A DNA stretch of 64,000 nucleotides from Fulvimarina sp040239565 (GCF_040239565.1 NZ_JBEHWS010000003.1:275286-339285), one strand, 5' to 3'; numbered from the stretch's first letter, positions 17,019 through 26,033 are shown. The notes: a model not told the origin generated them from the letters alone. Translations and numbers: made by a program.

Positions 17019-17469
17019 ATGCCTAAGGACCGGAACGACTTAGAACCGGTGACCCGGGCGAGAACCGACCCGATATCGAGGGATTGCCGAACCCGGAAGA
17101 TTGAGCCGTTCGATCTCGCCTTCGTCTTCACCGTCTTTGTCATCAAGCATATCCTGGCCGATTTCGTTTTCCAGACCGAATGGATGGCGCTCGGCAAGGG
17201 ACGCAAGATCGGCCGAATCGAACCGCTGGCTGCCCATGCCGGTGTTCATGCGCTGCTGACGCTGGTCGTCGTGATGACCGCAGCACCCTGGCTCTGGTGG
17301 CTGGCACCTATCGATTTTCTTCGTTCATTTCGCGCTCGACCGGATGAAAGGCGTCATCTCACGCGACCACGAAATGAACGGGAAGCGGTGTTGGACGGCC
17401 TTAGGTCTCGACCGAGCCGTCCATCAGATCACCCATTTCGTCGATGTGCTCGTGATCGTAAACGGCTGA
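17019..17469 (+). pseudogene. Frameshifted DUF3307 family membrane protein gene
   Basis: Frame one from ATG 17019 encodes IEPFDLAFVFTVFVIKHILADFVFQTEWMALGKG..., then LAAHAGVHALLTLVVV and WLWWLAPIDF, the N-terminal two thirds of DUF3307. At about 17318-17324 the run GATTTTC holds one T too many. Reading on in the next frame gives FFVHFALDRMKGVI...CWTALGLDRAVHQITHFVDVLVIVNG and a stop at 17467-17469, which is the conserved DUF3307 C-terminus. Either a real +1 frameshift has inactivated the gene or the base is a sequencing error in a T run. Function of DUF3307 is unknown. It is convergent with the epimerase gene (12 bp apart). Confidence 0.82.
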
Positions 17470-17481
17470 GAATTGCCGCCT

Positions 17482-18360
17482 TCAGATGGTGACTGACCAC
17501 ACGAAACTTTCGGATGCGCCGGGGGCGAGCTTGAGGATTCCCGGCTTATCGAAGATGTCGCCGTCCCAGCCCTCCGGGCTCGCCATGGAATACCAGGGCT
17601 CGATGCAGACGAAGGGCGCACCGCCGGGTTTCGACCAGATACCGAGGTCCTTGTAGCCGTCCCAGGAGACGGTCAGCGCGCGTTTGAGATCGCCTGCTTC
17701 GGACAGCGCCTCATAGGTGACCGATCGACTCGCAACGTCTGGCATCACGAGAGCATCTTTCTCGAAGAGCTTTTCCGAAAGCGGCAGGATCGCGCCGTCA
17801 AAGGGCAACGGATGGGCTTCGGTCAGAAGTCCGCCCTCGACGCCCCTCGCCTTGCCCGTCTCGCGATGCTCGAAGACGATGCGGTGGTTTTCCTTTGAAA
17901 CGCCGTCCGCAAGCGGCCAGGCAAAGCCCGGATGGGCTCCGACGCCGCAAGCGATCGGCATCTCGCCGGGATTGGTGACCCTCGTCCGAAAGGAGAGCGT
18001 TGTACCGATCGCTTCGACATGAACATCGAGGACAAACGGAAACGGGAATTGCTTGCGAGATTCCTCGTCGTCGGTGAGGCGCAAGGCAACGCTTTGCTCG
18101 GCTTCCTCGATCACCTCGAACGCCATGTCCCGGGCGAACCCGTGCTGAGTGAGCGGATAGGATTTCCCATCATGATGGAGCTTGTCCCCCGTCAATCGCC
18201 CGACGATGGGGAACAGCAGCGGGGAGTGACGCGGCCATTCGGGGCCGGCCTGCCAGAGCAATTCGTGCCCTTCCCTGTCCTTCAGGCTGCGGAGCTCCGC
18301 GCCGATGCGGCTGACGACGGCAGTGACGCCGGTGCTTGCGATTTCGAACGTCCGGCTCAC
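17482..18360 (-). CDS. Aldose 1-epimerase family protein
   Basis: A 292-aa galactose-mutarotase-like beta-sandwich protein of the YeaD/LacX type. Recognisable segments are HELLWQAGPEWPRHSPLLFPIVG, the catalytic-region LTQHGFARDMAF (His), CGVGAHPGFAWPL (His) and FVCIEPWYSMASPE (Glu). It probably interconverts alpha and beta anomers of an unknown hexose or hexose phosphate. AAGGA seven bases before the ATG supports the start. It lies 23 bp downstream of argO on the same strand, so possibly cotranscribed. Confidence 0.88.
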   Translation of the reverse strand: MSRTFEIASTGVTAVVSRIGAELRSLKDREGHELLWQAGPEWPRHSPLLFPIVGRLTGDKLHHDGKSYPLTQHGFARDMAFEVIEEAEQSVALRLTDDEESRKQFPFPFVLDVHVEAIGTTLSFRTRVTNPGEMPIACGVGAHPGFAWPLADGVSKENHRIVFEHRETGKARGVEGGLLTEAHPLPFDGAILPLSEKLFEKDALVMPDVASRSVTYEALSEAGDLKRALTVSWDGYKDLGIWSKPGGAPFVCIEPWYSMASPEGWDGDIFDKPGILKLAPGASESFVWSVTI

Positions 18361-18383
18361 CGGTTATTCCTTCTAGAAAAGCT

Positions 18384-19001
18384 TCAAGGGCTCGCGACGA
18401 GCGCGAAAGCGATCGCGAGCATGGTCAGTCCGATAACGCCATCGAGAACCCGCCATGCCGCCGGTTTGACGAAGAGCGGGCGCAGCAGACGCGCGCCATA
18501 TCCGAGCGAGAAGAAGAACACGAAGGAGCTCGTCACCGCACCGAGACCGAAGAAGAACGCACGACCCTCGAATTGGCTCGCGATCGATCCCAACAAAATC
18601 ACCGTGTCGAGATAGACATGCGGATTGAGGAAGGTGAAGGCGAGGCAGGCAAGGATTGCGGTCTTCAGGCTCGACGTCGTGTCTCCCTCGGCCTTCATCG
18701 CCTGCTCACCGCCGCGATAGGCCGCCCAAAGTCGCGTCGCCCCGTACCAGACGAGGAAGGCCGCACCGAACCAGCGCATGTAGATTTCCACGCTCGGCAG
18801 AATGCGCGAAACCGCCGTGAAGCTCGTGACGCCAAGGGTGATCAGGGCCGCATCCGCTGCGGCGCAGGTCAGCACGATCGGCAGGACGTGCTCGCCGCGC
18901 AGGCCCTGGCGCAGCACGAAGGCATTCTGCGCCCCAATCGCAAGGATCAGGCTGAAGGCCGTCATGAAACCGATAAGCGCGGCTGACAAACTGGGAAGCA
19001 A
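18384..19001 (-). CDS. argO: LysE/ArgO family amino-acid exporter
   Basis: A 205-aa inner-membrane protein with six hydrophobic segments. It carries the ArgO/LysE signature LILAIGAQNAFVLRQGLRGEHV near residue 18 and FTFLNPHVYLDTVILLGSI in the middle. It exports basic amino acids such as arginine. The family N-terminus fits a TTG start at 19001; the ATG at 18965 would remove the first helix. No ArgP-type regulator is adjacent. Confidence 0.87.
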   Translation of the reverse strand: MLPSLSAALIGFMTAFSLILAIGAQNAFVLRQGLRGEHVLPIVLTCAAADAALITLGVTSFTAVSRILPSVEIYMRWFGAAFLVWYGATRLWAAYRGGEQAMKAEGDTTSSLKTAILACLAFTFLNPHVYLDTVILLGSIASQFEGRAFFFGLGAVTSSFVFFFSLGYGARLLRPLFVKPAAWRVLDGVIGLTMLAIAFALVASP

Positions 19002-19245
19002 GCGGAGAGATCCGATGAAGATGCCGGAAGATTCGTTGTGGCGCTTCTAACCGCAAGGTTCGAACATCGCCACCGGTTCGCCACCCTCGGGAAAGCGTTC
19101 CGCGATTATAAGTTCTTGGAAGAAAGGATTGATTCCGCCTTAACCGCGCCGTTTTGTTCCACTATCGCCTCGCCGTGGCGGGGCCGGTTTTCAGCGTCGT
19201 CATTTCCCGACAATTTTTCTCACCCGGACCGATCCCAGTCGAATC

Positions 19246-19668
19246 ATGCCCAAACGCCGGAGACAGATAGCAGCCCTGCCCTACCGCCGGTCTCCCGAAG
19301 GCGCGCTGGAGGTTCTCCTCGTGACCTCGCGCGATACCGGCCGCTGGGTGCTGCCCAAGGGCTGGCCGATGCCGGGCAAGCAGCTGCGCCGGGCCGCCGA
19401 GATCGAGGCTTACGAGGAAGCCGGCGTCGTCGGCAAGACCGCGAAGAAGCCGATCGGCACCTACGACTACGACAAGATCGAAAGCCGCAAGAAGCGCACG
19501 CCGTGCCGCGTCCACGTGTTTCCGATGCCGGTGGAGGACCTCCTCGACAAATGGCCGGAGCACGACCAGCGCCGCCGCGAATGGTTCGCCTTCAAGGAAG
19601 CGGCGAAGAGCGTCGACGAAAAGGACCTGCGCTCACTGTTAGGCAAGCTGGATAACGTTCTGGGCTAA
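19246..19668 (+). CDS. NUDIX hydrolase
   Basis: A 140-aa NUDIX domain protein. The Nudix box region is LPKGWPMPGKQLRRAAEIEAYEEAGVVG. The core E-x2-EE-x-G motif (EAYEEAGV) that binds metal is present, while the canonical Glu after G-x5 is Lys and the Arg before the core is Ile. This variant is common in a rhizobial subgroup sometimes likened to diphosphoinositol-polyphosphate phosphohydrolases. Substrate unknown. A 7-bp hairpin (19708-19727) after the stop may end its transcript. Confidence 0.88.
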   Translation: MPKRRRQIAALPYRRSPEGALEVLLVTSRDTGRWVLPKGWPMPGKQLRRAAEIEAYEEAGVVGKTAKKPIGTYDYDKIESRKKRTPCRVHVFPMPVEDLLDKWPEHDQRRREWFAFKEAAKSVDEKDLRSLLGKLDNVLG

Positions 19669-19707
19669 GAGGTTTGACCTGTGACCGTTGGAAGCTGGGC
19701 AGAGCCC

Positions 19708-19727
19708 CTGGGCGAAGAAACGCCCGG
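19708..19727 (+). terminator. Weak terminator-like hairpin after the NUDIX gene
   Basis: CTGGGCG (19708-19714) pairs with CGCCCGG (19721-19727), loop AAGAAA, followed by CAACTTTG. It lacks a proper U run. It separates the NUDIX gene from the HigBA operator region. Confidence 0.35.
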
Positions 19728-19734
19728 CAACTTT

Positions 19735-19751
19735 GTATCATCGATTGATAC
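19735..19751. promoter_or_regulatory. HigBA operator, copy 1
   Basis: Inverted repeat GTATCA-N5-TGATAC, upstream of higB. An almost identical repeat lies 38 bp downstream (19773-19789). Two such palindromes in front of a HigBA pair fit autoregulatory binding of the HigA dimer (inference from family behaviour). Confidence 0.65.
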
Positions 19752-19772
19752 TTTTTTCGAAATCCCCTATTT

Positions 19773-19789
19773 GTATCCCTGATTGATAC
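19773..19789. promoter_or_regulatory. HigBA operator, copy 2
   Basis: Inverted repeat GTATCC-N5-TGATAC with one mismatch to copy 1, ending 15 bp before the higB start codon. Its position would block transcription initiation or early elongation when bound. Confidence 0.65.
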
Positions 19790-19804
19790 AGATCGCGGCC
19801 CAGG

Positions 19805-20086
19805 ATGATCGTTTCGTTCAAAGGAAAGGAGGTCCAGTTCGTCGCTGCGGGCCGATGCCCAAAGGGATTTCCGGCCGACCTCGTGGCTCGGGCCGAAAGA
19901 CGCCTTCGCGCTGTCGACAATGCCGTCGACCTCAAAGATCTGAGGTCACCACCGGGAAACAGACTGGAGAAGCTTTCGGGTGACAGGGATGGCCAGCATT
20001 CCATCCGTATCAACGATCAATGGCGGATTTGCTTCAGATGGACAGATGCAGGGCCCGAAGACGTCGAGATCGTTGATTACCACTAG
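19805..20086 (+). CDS. higB: HigB-type (RelE superfamily) toxin
   Basis: A 93-aa protein with the HigB pattern: FPADLVARAERRLRAVDNAVDLKDLRSPPGNRLEKLSGDRDGQHSIRINDQWRICFRWTD. The catalytic-region tail NDQWRICFRW and C-terminal VEIVDYH (His) are typical. It is a ribosome-dependent mRNA interferase in characterised homologues. The toxin gene precedes the antitoxin gene, the usual higBA order, and two palindromic operators lie just upstream. Confidence 0.92.
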   Translation: MIVSFKGKEVQFVAAGRCPKGFPADLVARAERRLRAVDNAVDLKDLRSPPGNRLEKLSGDRDGQHSIRINDQWRICFRWTDAGPEDVEIVDYH

Positions 20087-20135
20087 GCGGCAAAAACAAA
20101 TCCGTCGTTTTCCCAGAACTCAAAGGAAACGCCCA

Positions 20136-20450
20136 ATGACACTTAGATTTTCGCGACCGATCCATCCGGGCGAATATCTGCGGGAGGAGTACCTGGTTCC
20201 GCTGGAGATGAGCGCCGGAGCTCTTGCGAAAAAGCTCGGCGTACCGAGGACGCGGATCGAACGCATCGCCAAGGAACAAATTGGTCTGACGCCGGACACT
20301 GCCTTGCGCCTCGCACGCTTCTTCAACACAACGCCACAGTTCTGGATGAATTTCCAGCAGGCATTCGAACTGGAAACCCAGGCAGCCGCGCTTGCCGATG
20401 TGCTTGCCAATATCGAGCCCATTTCGGACGAGGCAAATGAGGCCGCCTGA
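20136..20450 (+). CDS. higA: HigA antitoxin (XRE family)
   Basis: A 104-aa protein with a helix-turn-helix at about 22-75 (SAGALAKKLGVPRTRIERIAKEQ) and the hallmark HPGEYLREEYLVPLEMS / FNTTPQFWMNFQQAFELE of HigA. It neutralises HigB and represses the operon by binding DNA. The ATG at 20136 is 49 bp after the higB stop. A more upstream in-frame codon lies inside higB and is ignored. AAAGGAAAC precedes the start. Confidence 0.93.
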   Translation: MTLRFSRPIHPGEYLREEYLVPLEMSAGALAKKLGVPRTRIERIAKEQIGLTPDTALRLARFFNTTPQFWMNFQQAFELETQAAALADVLANIEPISDEANEAA

Positions 20451-20513
20451 AGTTTCCAGCTCCTCAGCACGGATTTGTTGAGCGGTTCGATACCATTCTG
20501 TCGTGCACGAGCC

Positions 20514-23500
20514 TCAACCGCTCGACGTTTTTTCTCCATCCGCTTTGGCCGCGTCTGGATTGCCGAGGAGCGCGACGAACCTTTCCCTCACCTCAGCTGT
20601 GATCCGGTCGAGAGCGTCGGCGATCTCCGTCGGTCCATCGACATCGAGGGCCTGGGCAATGCGGTCGATGAGACGCGAGGGGAGAGCTTCGATATCGTTG
20701 GTATCGGCAGGCGCAAGCCGTGCGAGCTGAGTGACCGAGGATAATTGCTGCATGGCGTCGGCGAGGGTAATTCCGTCGCCCACTCCGTGCTCGCTTTCGA
20801 AAGCAGCCAGAACATCGGCCGTTTCTCGCCCGGGAATAGCTTCGGTGCGGCCCGCCAGTTGAGCCCATTGGGCGATGAATTCCAGATCGACCAGACCGCC
20901 CGGTCGGAGTTTCAGGTCGAGCGCGCCACGAGCTGGTTTTTCGCGCCCGATCCGGCCGCGCATACTGACGACATCGTCCGTCACGGCCGCTGGATCGGTC
21001 TCCCGCGACAGCAGTTCGGCAATCATCTCCATTACGAATTTCTGCATCTCGCCGTCGCCGGCGATCGTACGCGCCCGAGTCAACGCCATGCGTTCCCAGG
21101 TCCAGGCGTCTTTCTCCTGATATTTTCGGAAGGCCGCGAGGCGGGTCGCCAGCGGCCCGGCATTGCCGGAGGGCCGAAGACGGAAATCCACGTCGTAGAG
21201 CGTGCCTTCGCGCATCGGAGAGGTCAATGCTGCGATGAGGCGCTGGGTGAGCCGGGTGAAATAGACCTGAAGCATCAGCGGGCGCCCGCCATCCGATTTC
21301 TCGGCGTCCTCGTCGTGATCGTAGAGGAGGATGAGGTCGACATCTGATGAGGCAGTCAACTCGCGGCTGCCAAGCCGGCCCATGCCGAGAAGCGCGAGCC
21401 GCATACCGGCGACGCGGCCGTGGGTGCGGAAGAACTCCTCGACCACCGCGATCAAAAGCGCGTTCAGGACCACATCGGCTATGTTGGAGAAGGCCGGGCC
21501 GGCTTCCGCCAGATCGACGACACCGGAGAGCATACGCGCGCCCACCAGAAAGCGCTGTTCGGAGGCGAAGATACGCAGACGGGCAAGAATGTCCTCATAG
21601 CCGTCGGCATCTTCGAGAAAACCGTCGAGGCGCGCCTTCATCAGATCACGGTCGGGCACCTCGTCGAAGAAGGCCGGGTCGAGCAGCGCGTCGAAGACAT
21701 GCGGGCGTTGGGCAAGCGTTGCGCGCATCGCTGGAGCGGCCGTGAGGATAAGCAGGAGAAGGTCGAGGGTTTTCGGGTTCGAGGCAATTAGCGAGAAGAA
21801 TTGGATTCCCGAGGGAAGCCCGGCGAGAAAGCCATCGAAGGCGGCGACCGTGCCGTCCGGATCGGGCGCATCGGCGAAGGCCTTGAGGAGCGCAGGCAGG
21901 ACATCGGACAGGCGCTCGCGGGCCTTCTCGGTGCGGGTCGCTCGGTAGCGTCCGTAATTCCATGACCGCACGACCCGCGCGACATCTTCTGGACGCTTGA
22001 AGCCCATGGACTCCAGAGCGCCGAGCCCTTCCGGATCCGCTTCGTTGACGAGGAGACGCAGCACCGCTTCGGGCTCGCCACCCCCGCCTTTCTCTCGTGA
22101 ACGACCTTCGTTGAAGAGATCATTGAACTGCTGGTCGACGAAGCGAAGGGTGTCGAGCAGTTCGCGCTCGAAGTCTTCGAAGCTTTGAAAGCCTAGAAGG
22201 CCTGCGATCGAAGCCAGGCCGTCTTCGTTCTCGGGCAGTTCGTGGGTCTGCTCGTCATCGATCATCTGGATGACGTGCTCGACCCGGCGCAGGAACCAGT
22301 AGGCTTCGAGGAGCTTGACCTCTTCGCTACCAGTCAGCCATTCGTATTTCGCAAGAAGCGACAGCGCCTCATCGGTACGGCGGGTTCTGAGCGCCGGGCT
22401 TCGCCCGCCCGCGATCAGCTGCTGTGTCTGAACGAAGAACTCGACCTCGCGAATGCCGCCACGGCCGAGCTTCACGTTGTGGCCGGGAATGGTGATCTCG
22501 CCGAATCCGCGATGGCGATCGATGCGGGTCTTCATGTCCTGAATGTCGGCGATCGCGGCGAAGTCGAGATATTTGCGCCAGACAAAGGGGGCGAGCTCGG
22601 CGAGGAAGGCTTTGCCGACCTTCAGGTCGCCAGCGATCGCCCGCGCCTTGATCATCGCCGCGCGTTCCCAGTTGCGGCCCGAGCCCTCGTAGTAGGTCAT
22701 GCCCATATCGGTGCTGATCGCGAGCGGCATCGCACCCGGATCAGGACGCAGGCGCAGATCGGTGCGGAAGACATAGCCGTCTCCAGTACGCTCGTTGAGG
22801 AGGCGCACGATGCGGCGGACGATCTTGGAGAAGGTGCCGACCGCTTCCATCGGGTCGGCTGCAATTTCGAGGTCGTCGTCGAAGAAGACTATGAGATCGA
22901 TATCACTCGAATAGTTGAGCTCGCGCGCTCCGAGCTTTCCCATGGCCAGGATGAAAACGCTCGATCCGTCTTCGGGCTGTTCCGGGTTCGGCAGCCTGAG
23001 CTTGCCCCCCTTGTGCGCCTCGCGCAGGCAGAAGCGCAGAGCCGCGCGGATCGAACCCTCCGCAAGTTTCGAAAGCGCCTCGGTGGTCTCGGCGGGAGAT
23101 GAGGCACCGAAGAGATCGCAAAGAGCCAGAAGCAGAGCGGCCTCGCGCTTGATCTCGCGCAGCCGCTTCATGATGGCGCTCTCTCCCATGTCGGGCTCGG
23201 GAAGCGCGTCGAGGTCGGCGATCAGGGCGTCAAAGCTGGAGCCCGCTTCTTCGGTCATCAGGCGGTCGAGGATCGCCGGACGCCAGAGGATCGAGGCGCG
23301 AAGATAGGGCGAGAGGGCCATCACGGCGTGCAGCCGCTCGGCGTCGTCGGAGCCGGATGCGCAGAATTCCGCCAGATACCCGAGCCCGGCGTTATTGGCT
23401 GCTTCACCGAGTTCCGCCAGCCAGTCGCGGTCGCCATCTGCGGGCCTAAGAATTCGCGGGCAACGGTCACCGCCGATCTTCAGCGACTTCACGTCCGGGC

Positions 23501-23522
23501 TGTCAGGTGTCGCTGTCGTCAT
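20514..23522 (-). CDS. glnE: Bifunctional glutamine-synthetase adenylyltransferase/deadenylase GlnE
   Basis: A 1002-aa enzyme that adenylylates and deadenylylates GlnA in response to PII. It has two nucleotidyltransferase domains, each with G-(S/G)-x-D-x-D: N-terminal LGARELNYSSDIDLIVFFDDD and C-terminal LGSRELTASSDVDLILLYDHD. Each is followed by a GlnD-PII-type helical region (LRPGGLVDLEFIAQW near the end). The length is typical for rhizobia (about 980-1000). The start is ATG 23522, which overlaps the upstream histidine-kinase stop by 20 bp. Longer in-frame extension to 23591 lies within that gene. Confidence 0.96.
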   Translation of the reverse strand: MTTATPDSPDVKSLKIGGDRCPRILRPADGDRDWLAELGEAANNAGLGYLAEFCASGSDDAERLHAVMALSPYLRASILWRPAILDRLMTEEAGSSFDALIADLDALPEPDMGESAIMKRLREIKREAALLLALCDLFGASSPAETTEALSKLAEGSIRAALRFCLREAHKGGKLRLPNPEQPEDGSSVFILAMGKLGARELNYSSDIDLIVFFDDDLEIAADPMEAVGTFSKIVRRIVRLLNERTGDGYVFRTDLRLRPDPGAMPLAISTDMGMTYYEGSGRNWERAAMIKARAIAGDLKVGKAFLAELAPFVWRKYLDFAAIADIQDMKTRIDRHRGFGEITIPGHNVKLGRGGIREVEFFVQTQQLIAGGRSPALRTRRTDEALSLLAKYEWLTGSEEVKLLEAYWFLRRVEHVIQMIDDEQTHELPENEDGLASIAGLLGFQSFEDFERELLDTLRFVDQQFNDLFNEGRSREKGGGGEPEAVLRLLVNEADPEGLGALESMGFKRPEDVARVVRSWNYGRYRATRTEKARERLSDVLPALLKAFADAPDPDGTVAAFDGFLAGLPSGIQFFSLIASNPKTLDLLLLILTAAPAMRATLAQRPHVFDALLDPAFFDEVPDRDLMKARLDGFLEDADGYEDILARLRIFASEQRFLVGARMLSGVVDLAEAGPAFSNIADVVLNALLIAVVEEFFRTHGRVAGMRLALLGMGRLGSRELTASSDVDLILLYDHDEDAEKSDGGRPLMLQVYFTRLTQRLIAALTSPMREGTLYDVDFRLRPSGNAGPLATRLAAFRKYQEKDAWTWERMALTRARTIAGDGEMQKFVMEMIAELLSRETDPAAVTDDVVSMRGRIGREKPARGALDLKLRPGGLVDLEFIAQWAQLAGRTEAIPGRETADVLAAFESEHGVGDGITLADAMQQLSSVTQLARLAPADTNDIEALPSRLIDRIAQALDVDGPTEIADALDRITAEVRERFVALLGNPDAAKADGEKTSSG

Positions 23523-24918
23523 GTCCCGCGCCGTCCTTGGCCTGTTTTGGCAGTTCCAGAACGACTTTAAGACCCGGCGCCGCATCCTCAAGCCTCAGAC
23601 GCCCGCCATGGACGCCCGCAATCGCCTGAACGAGGGAAAGACCGAGACCGGAGCCCGGCATCGTCCGGCTTTCGTCGAGCCGGTAAAAACGCTCAAGGAC
23701 GCGGGCGCGCTTGTCCTCCGGGATGCCGGCGCCGTTATCTGAGACGCAGATGCGAGCGGCGTGCGAGGTTTCCTCAATTGCGATCGTCACCTTCGTCGTA
23801 CCGTCCAGCGAGCGACCGTATTTGAGCGCGTTGTCGACAAGATTGGAGATACCCTGCGCGACAAGCTCCCGGCTCGCCTCGATCTCGACCGGTCCTTCGG
23901 ACTTGAAATGCAGCTCCGCACCCGCCTCTTCCGCGAGCGGTTCGTAGAGCTCGGTCACATCGCCTGCGATAGCGTTGAGATCGACCTTCGCCTTCTGGAT
24001 CGGATGGGAGCCCGCCTCCACCCGCGAAATCATAAGAAGCGCATCGAAGGTGCGGATCATCTGGTCGGCGTCGCCGATGATGCTGTCGAGATTGTCCTTC
24101 GTTTCATCGGATTTCGCGGCGGCCTGCGCCGCTTCCGCCTTTGACCGCAGGCGCGCAAGCGGTGTCTTCAGATCGTGCGCGATGTTGTCGGAGACCTGCT
24201 TCAAGCCTTCCTGAAGAAGCGCGATACGGGCAAGCAGCGTGTTGAGGTTCTCCGATAGCCGATCGAATTCGTCGCCGGCGCCGAGAACCGGAAGCCGTTC
24301 GCCAAGATCGCCGGCAAGAATGCGGCTCGACGCTGCCGACATGCGGTCGAGGCGGCGAAGCGCCCGGCGGCCGATGATGAACCAGGCGATCAGCGCCAGC
24401 GCGCCCATTGCCGCGAGCGCGAGGATGAGCGCGGACCGAACGACCTCCCTGAAACGAAGTGCGTCGCTCTGGTCGCGGCCGACAAGGACCCGCATGCCGT
24501 TCGGCAGCGAGACGACGTCGGCGATCGCCTTGTGGTACACGCCGGTCTCGCCATAGCGCGAATAGCCGAAGGCATCGGGTGTCGAACCGGCTTCGTCGAG
24601 CACGCCCGCCTGGATGCTTTCCACATTGCCGGCGATGATCCGGCCAGTCGCATCGGTCGCGAGGTAAAGGCCCGCACCCGGCTGGCGCGCGCGCCGATCG
24701 ATCGACCTAACGAGGCCGACAATGCCGGTCACCCGGTAGATCTGGGCGAGTTCCGCCTTCTCCTCCTCGATGCCGCTGCGGGCCTGGGTCTCTATGATGT
24801 CGCTGGCAGTGTTGGTGACGTAGAAGACGAGGCCGGCGGCGCCGAAGGCGAAGATGAGGAAATAGACGGCGGAGAGACGCACCGCCGTCATCTTTAAAAG
24901 GGCCTTGAGGCGGCGCAC
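23503..24918 (-). CDS. Sensor histidine kinase (HAMP, HisKA, HATPase)
   Basis: A 471-aa membrane kinase. TM1 is at about 13-34, periplasmic sensor about 35-158, TM2 about 162-182 and HAMP about 183-236. The HisKA phospho-acceptor is His248 (SDNIAHDLKTPLARLR). The HATPase has N-box NLVDNALKYG, G1 VSDNGAGIPE and G2 GSGLGLSLVQAI. Its partner is the adjacent regulator. A GTG start is assumed; ATG at 24891 is possible. The gene overlaps glnE downstream and lies 7 bp after the regulator, so the three are one operon. Order degP, regulator, kinase, glnE is common in Hyphomicrobiales. Confidence 0.92.
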   Translation of the reverse strand: MRRLKALLKMTAVRLSAVYFLIFAFGAAGLVFYVTNTASDIIETQARSGIEEEKAELAQIYRVTGIVGLVRSIDRRARQPGAGLYLATDATGRIIAGNVESIQAGVLDEAGSTPDAFGYSRYGETGVYHKAIADVVSLPNGMRVLVGRDQSDALRFREVVRSALILALAAMGALALIAWFIIGRRALRRLDRMSAASSRILAGDLGERLPVLGAGDEFDRLSENLNTLLARIALLQEGLKQVSDNIAHDLKTPLARLRSKAEAAQAAAKSDETKDNLDSIIGDADQMIRTFDALLMISRVEAGSHPIQKAKVDLNAIAGDVTELYEPLAEEAGAELHFKSEGPVEIEASRELVAQGISNLVDNALKYGRSLDGTTKVTIAIEETSHAARICVSDNGAGIPEDKRARVLERFYRLDESRTMPGSGLGLSLVQAIAGVHGGRLRLEDAAPGLKVVLELPKQAKDGAGHDDSDT

Positions 24919-24925
24919 GATGCCG

Positions 24926-25603
24926 TCAGCCGCCGGCGCGCATGATATAGCCGGAGCCGCGGACGGTGTGCAGAAGCGGCCCGTCGAACTCGCGTTCGAT
25001 CTTCGAGCGCAGGCGCGAGATGTGAACGTCGATCACATTGGTCTGCGGGTCGAAGTGATAGTCCCAGACGTTTTCAAGAAGCATCGTCCGCGTGACGACC
25101 TGACCGGCATGCTTCATGAGATATTCGAGCAAGCGGAATTCGCGCGGCTGGAGGATGATCGGCTTTCCGGCGCGGCGCACTTCGTGGGACAGGCGATCGA
25201 GTTCCAGATCGCCGACCTGATAGCTGGTCTCGACCTCGCCGGTCGCCCGGCGCCGGCCGAGAACCTCGGCGCGCGCGAGAAGCTCGGACATCGCATAGGG
25301 CTTGGTCAGATAGTCGTCGCCGCCGGCCTTCAGGCCTTCGACGCGGTCGTCGACCTGACCGAGCGCGGAGAGGATCAGCGCCGGCGTGTGCGTGCCGCTC
25401 TTCCTTAGATCGGCGATAACGGAAAGGCCGTCGCGCTTCGGCAGCATCCGATCGACGATGAGAAGATCGTAATCGCGCCCCTCGGCCATGTTGAGGCCGG
25501 TCTCGCCGTCACCGGCATGATCGGCGACATGGCCGGCCTCCTTCAGTGCCTTCGTCAGGTAGGAGGCGGTCTCACGGTCGTCTTCAATGATCAAAATGCG
25601 CAT
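24926..25603 (-). CDS. OmpR/PhoB family response regulator
   Basis: A 225-aa regulator. The receiver domain 1-115 has acidic pair ED at 7-8, phospho-acceptor Asp51 (LLIVDRMLPKRDG), and Lys in DYLTKPYAMSEL. The winged-helix DNA-binding domain is at about 125-222 (ILQPREFRLLEYLMKHAGQVVTRTML, TNVIDVHISRLRSKIE, LHTVRGSGYIM). The start is ATG 25603 where the conserved first strand begins; an ATG at 25654 would add 17 unusual residues. It pairs with the kinase 7 bp downstream. A position just after degP suggests envelope-stress sensing (inference). Confidence 0.94.
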   Translation of the reverse strand: MRILIIEDDRETASYLTKALKEAGHVADHAGDGETGLNMAEGRDYDLLIVDRMLPKRDGLSVIADLRKSGTHTPALILSALGQVDDRVEGLKAGGDDYLTKPYAMSELLARAEVLGRRRATGEVETSYQVGDLELDRLSHEVRRAGKPIILQPREFRLLEYLMKHAGQVVTRTMLLENVWDYHFDPQTNVIDVHISRLRSKIEREFDGPLLHTVRGSGYIMRAGG

Positions 25604-25934
25604 TGCGCCGTCGCTTCGTCCTGATTCTCGCGGGTCGGAAACCGTCGGTTTCATGCCTTCGCGAAGCGCTTCCTTCGGGTTCCCTATAGGATGATGTCCA
25701 TACATGCTTTTTCCAACCCCGGATCGACCAGAGTTCCTTCCGGTTCGTCTTTCGGATGTCAGGGGTGGCGGCGGCGCGGCTACGCAAATCCTGGAGGCGT
25801 CACGCGCCGCCGCCCGCGCTTCGAAAACGGAAGACAAGATACGCAGTCTCCAAGCCCCTTCGAAGCGCTAACGGTTCGAGCGTCGCAGGCCGCGCCGAGC
25901 CTGTGGGGATGTGGCGGTCGAACCGAAATGAGAT

Positions 25935-25962
25935 GCGAACGCCAGTTCTGCCTGGCGTTCGC
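25935..25962 (-). terminator. Perfect 11-bp hairpin downstream of degP
   Basis: GCGAACGCCAG (25935-25945) pairs perfectly with CTGGCGTTCGC (25952-25962), loop TTCTGC. It lies between degP and the response-regulator gene. No U run follows in either direction, so it may attenuate, protect the degP mRNA 3' end or terminate with a factor. Confidence 0.4.
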
Positions 25963-26033
25963 TGTTCGCGCGGAGAGGACGAAGCGCGATAAGTGCGAGG
26001 AGCCCGCGGGCCCGCTCGCTATCTTGGTGTGCC

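Noticed and set aside
16296..17492. 398-codon plus-strand frame
   Set aside because: Its first part is antisense to trpS. Only the end from 17019 onward is real, as the frameshifted DUF3307 gene.
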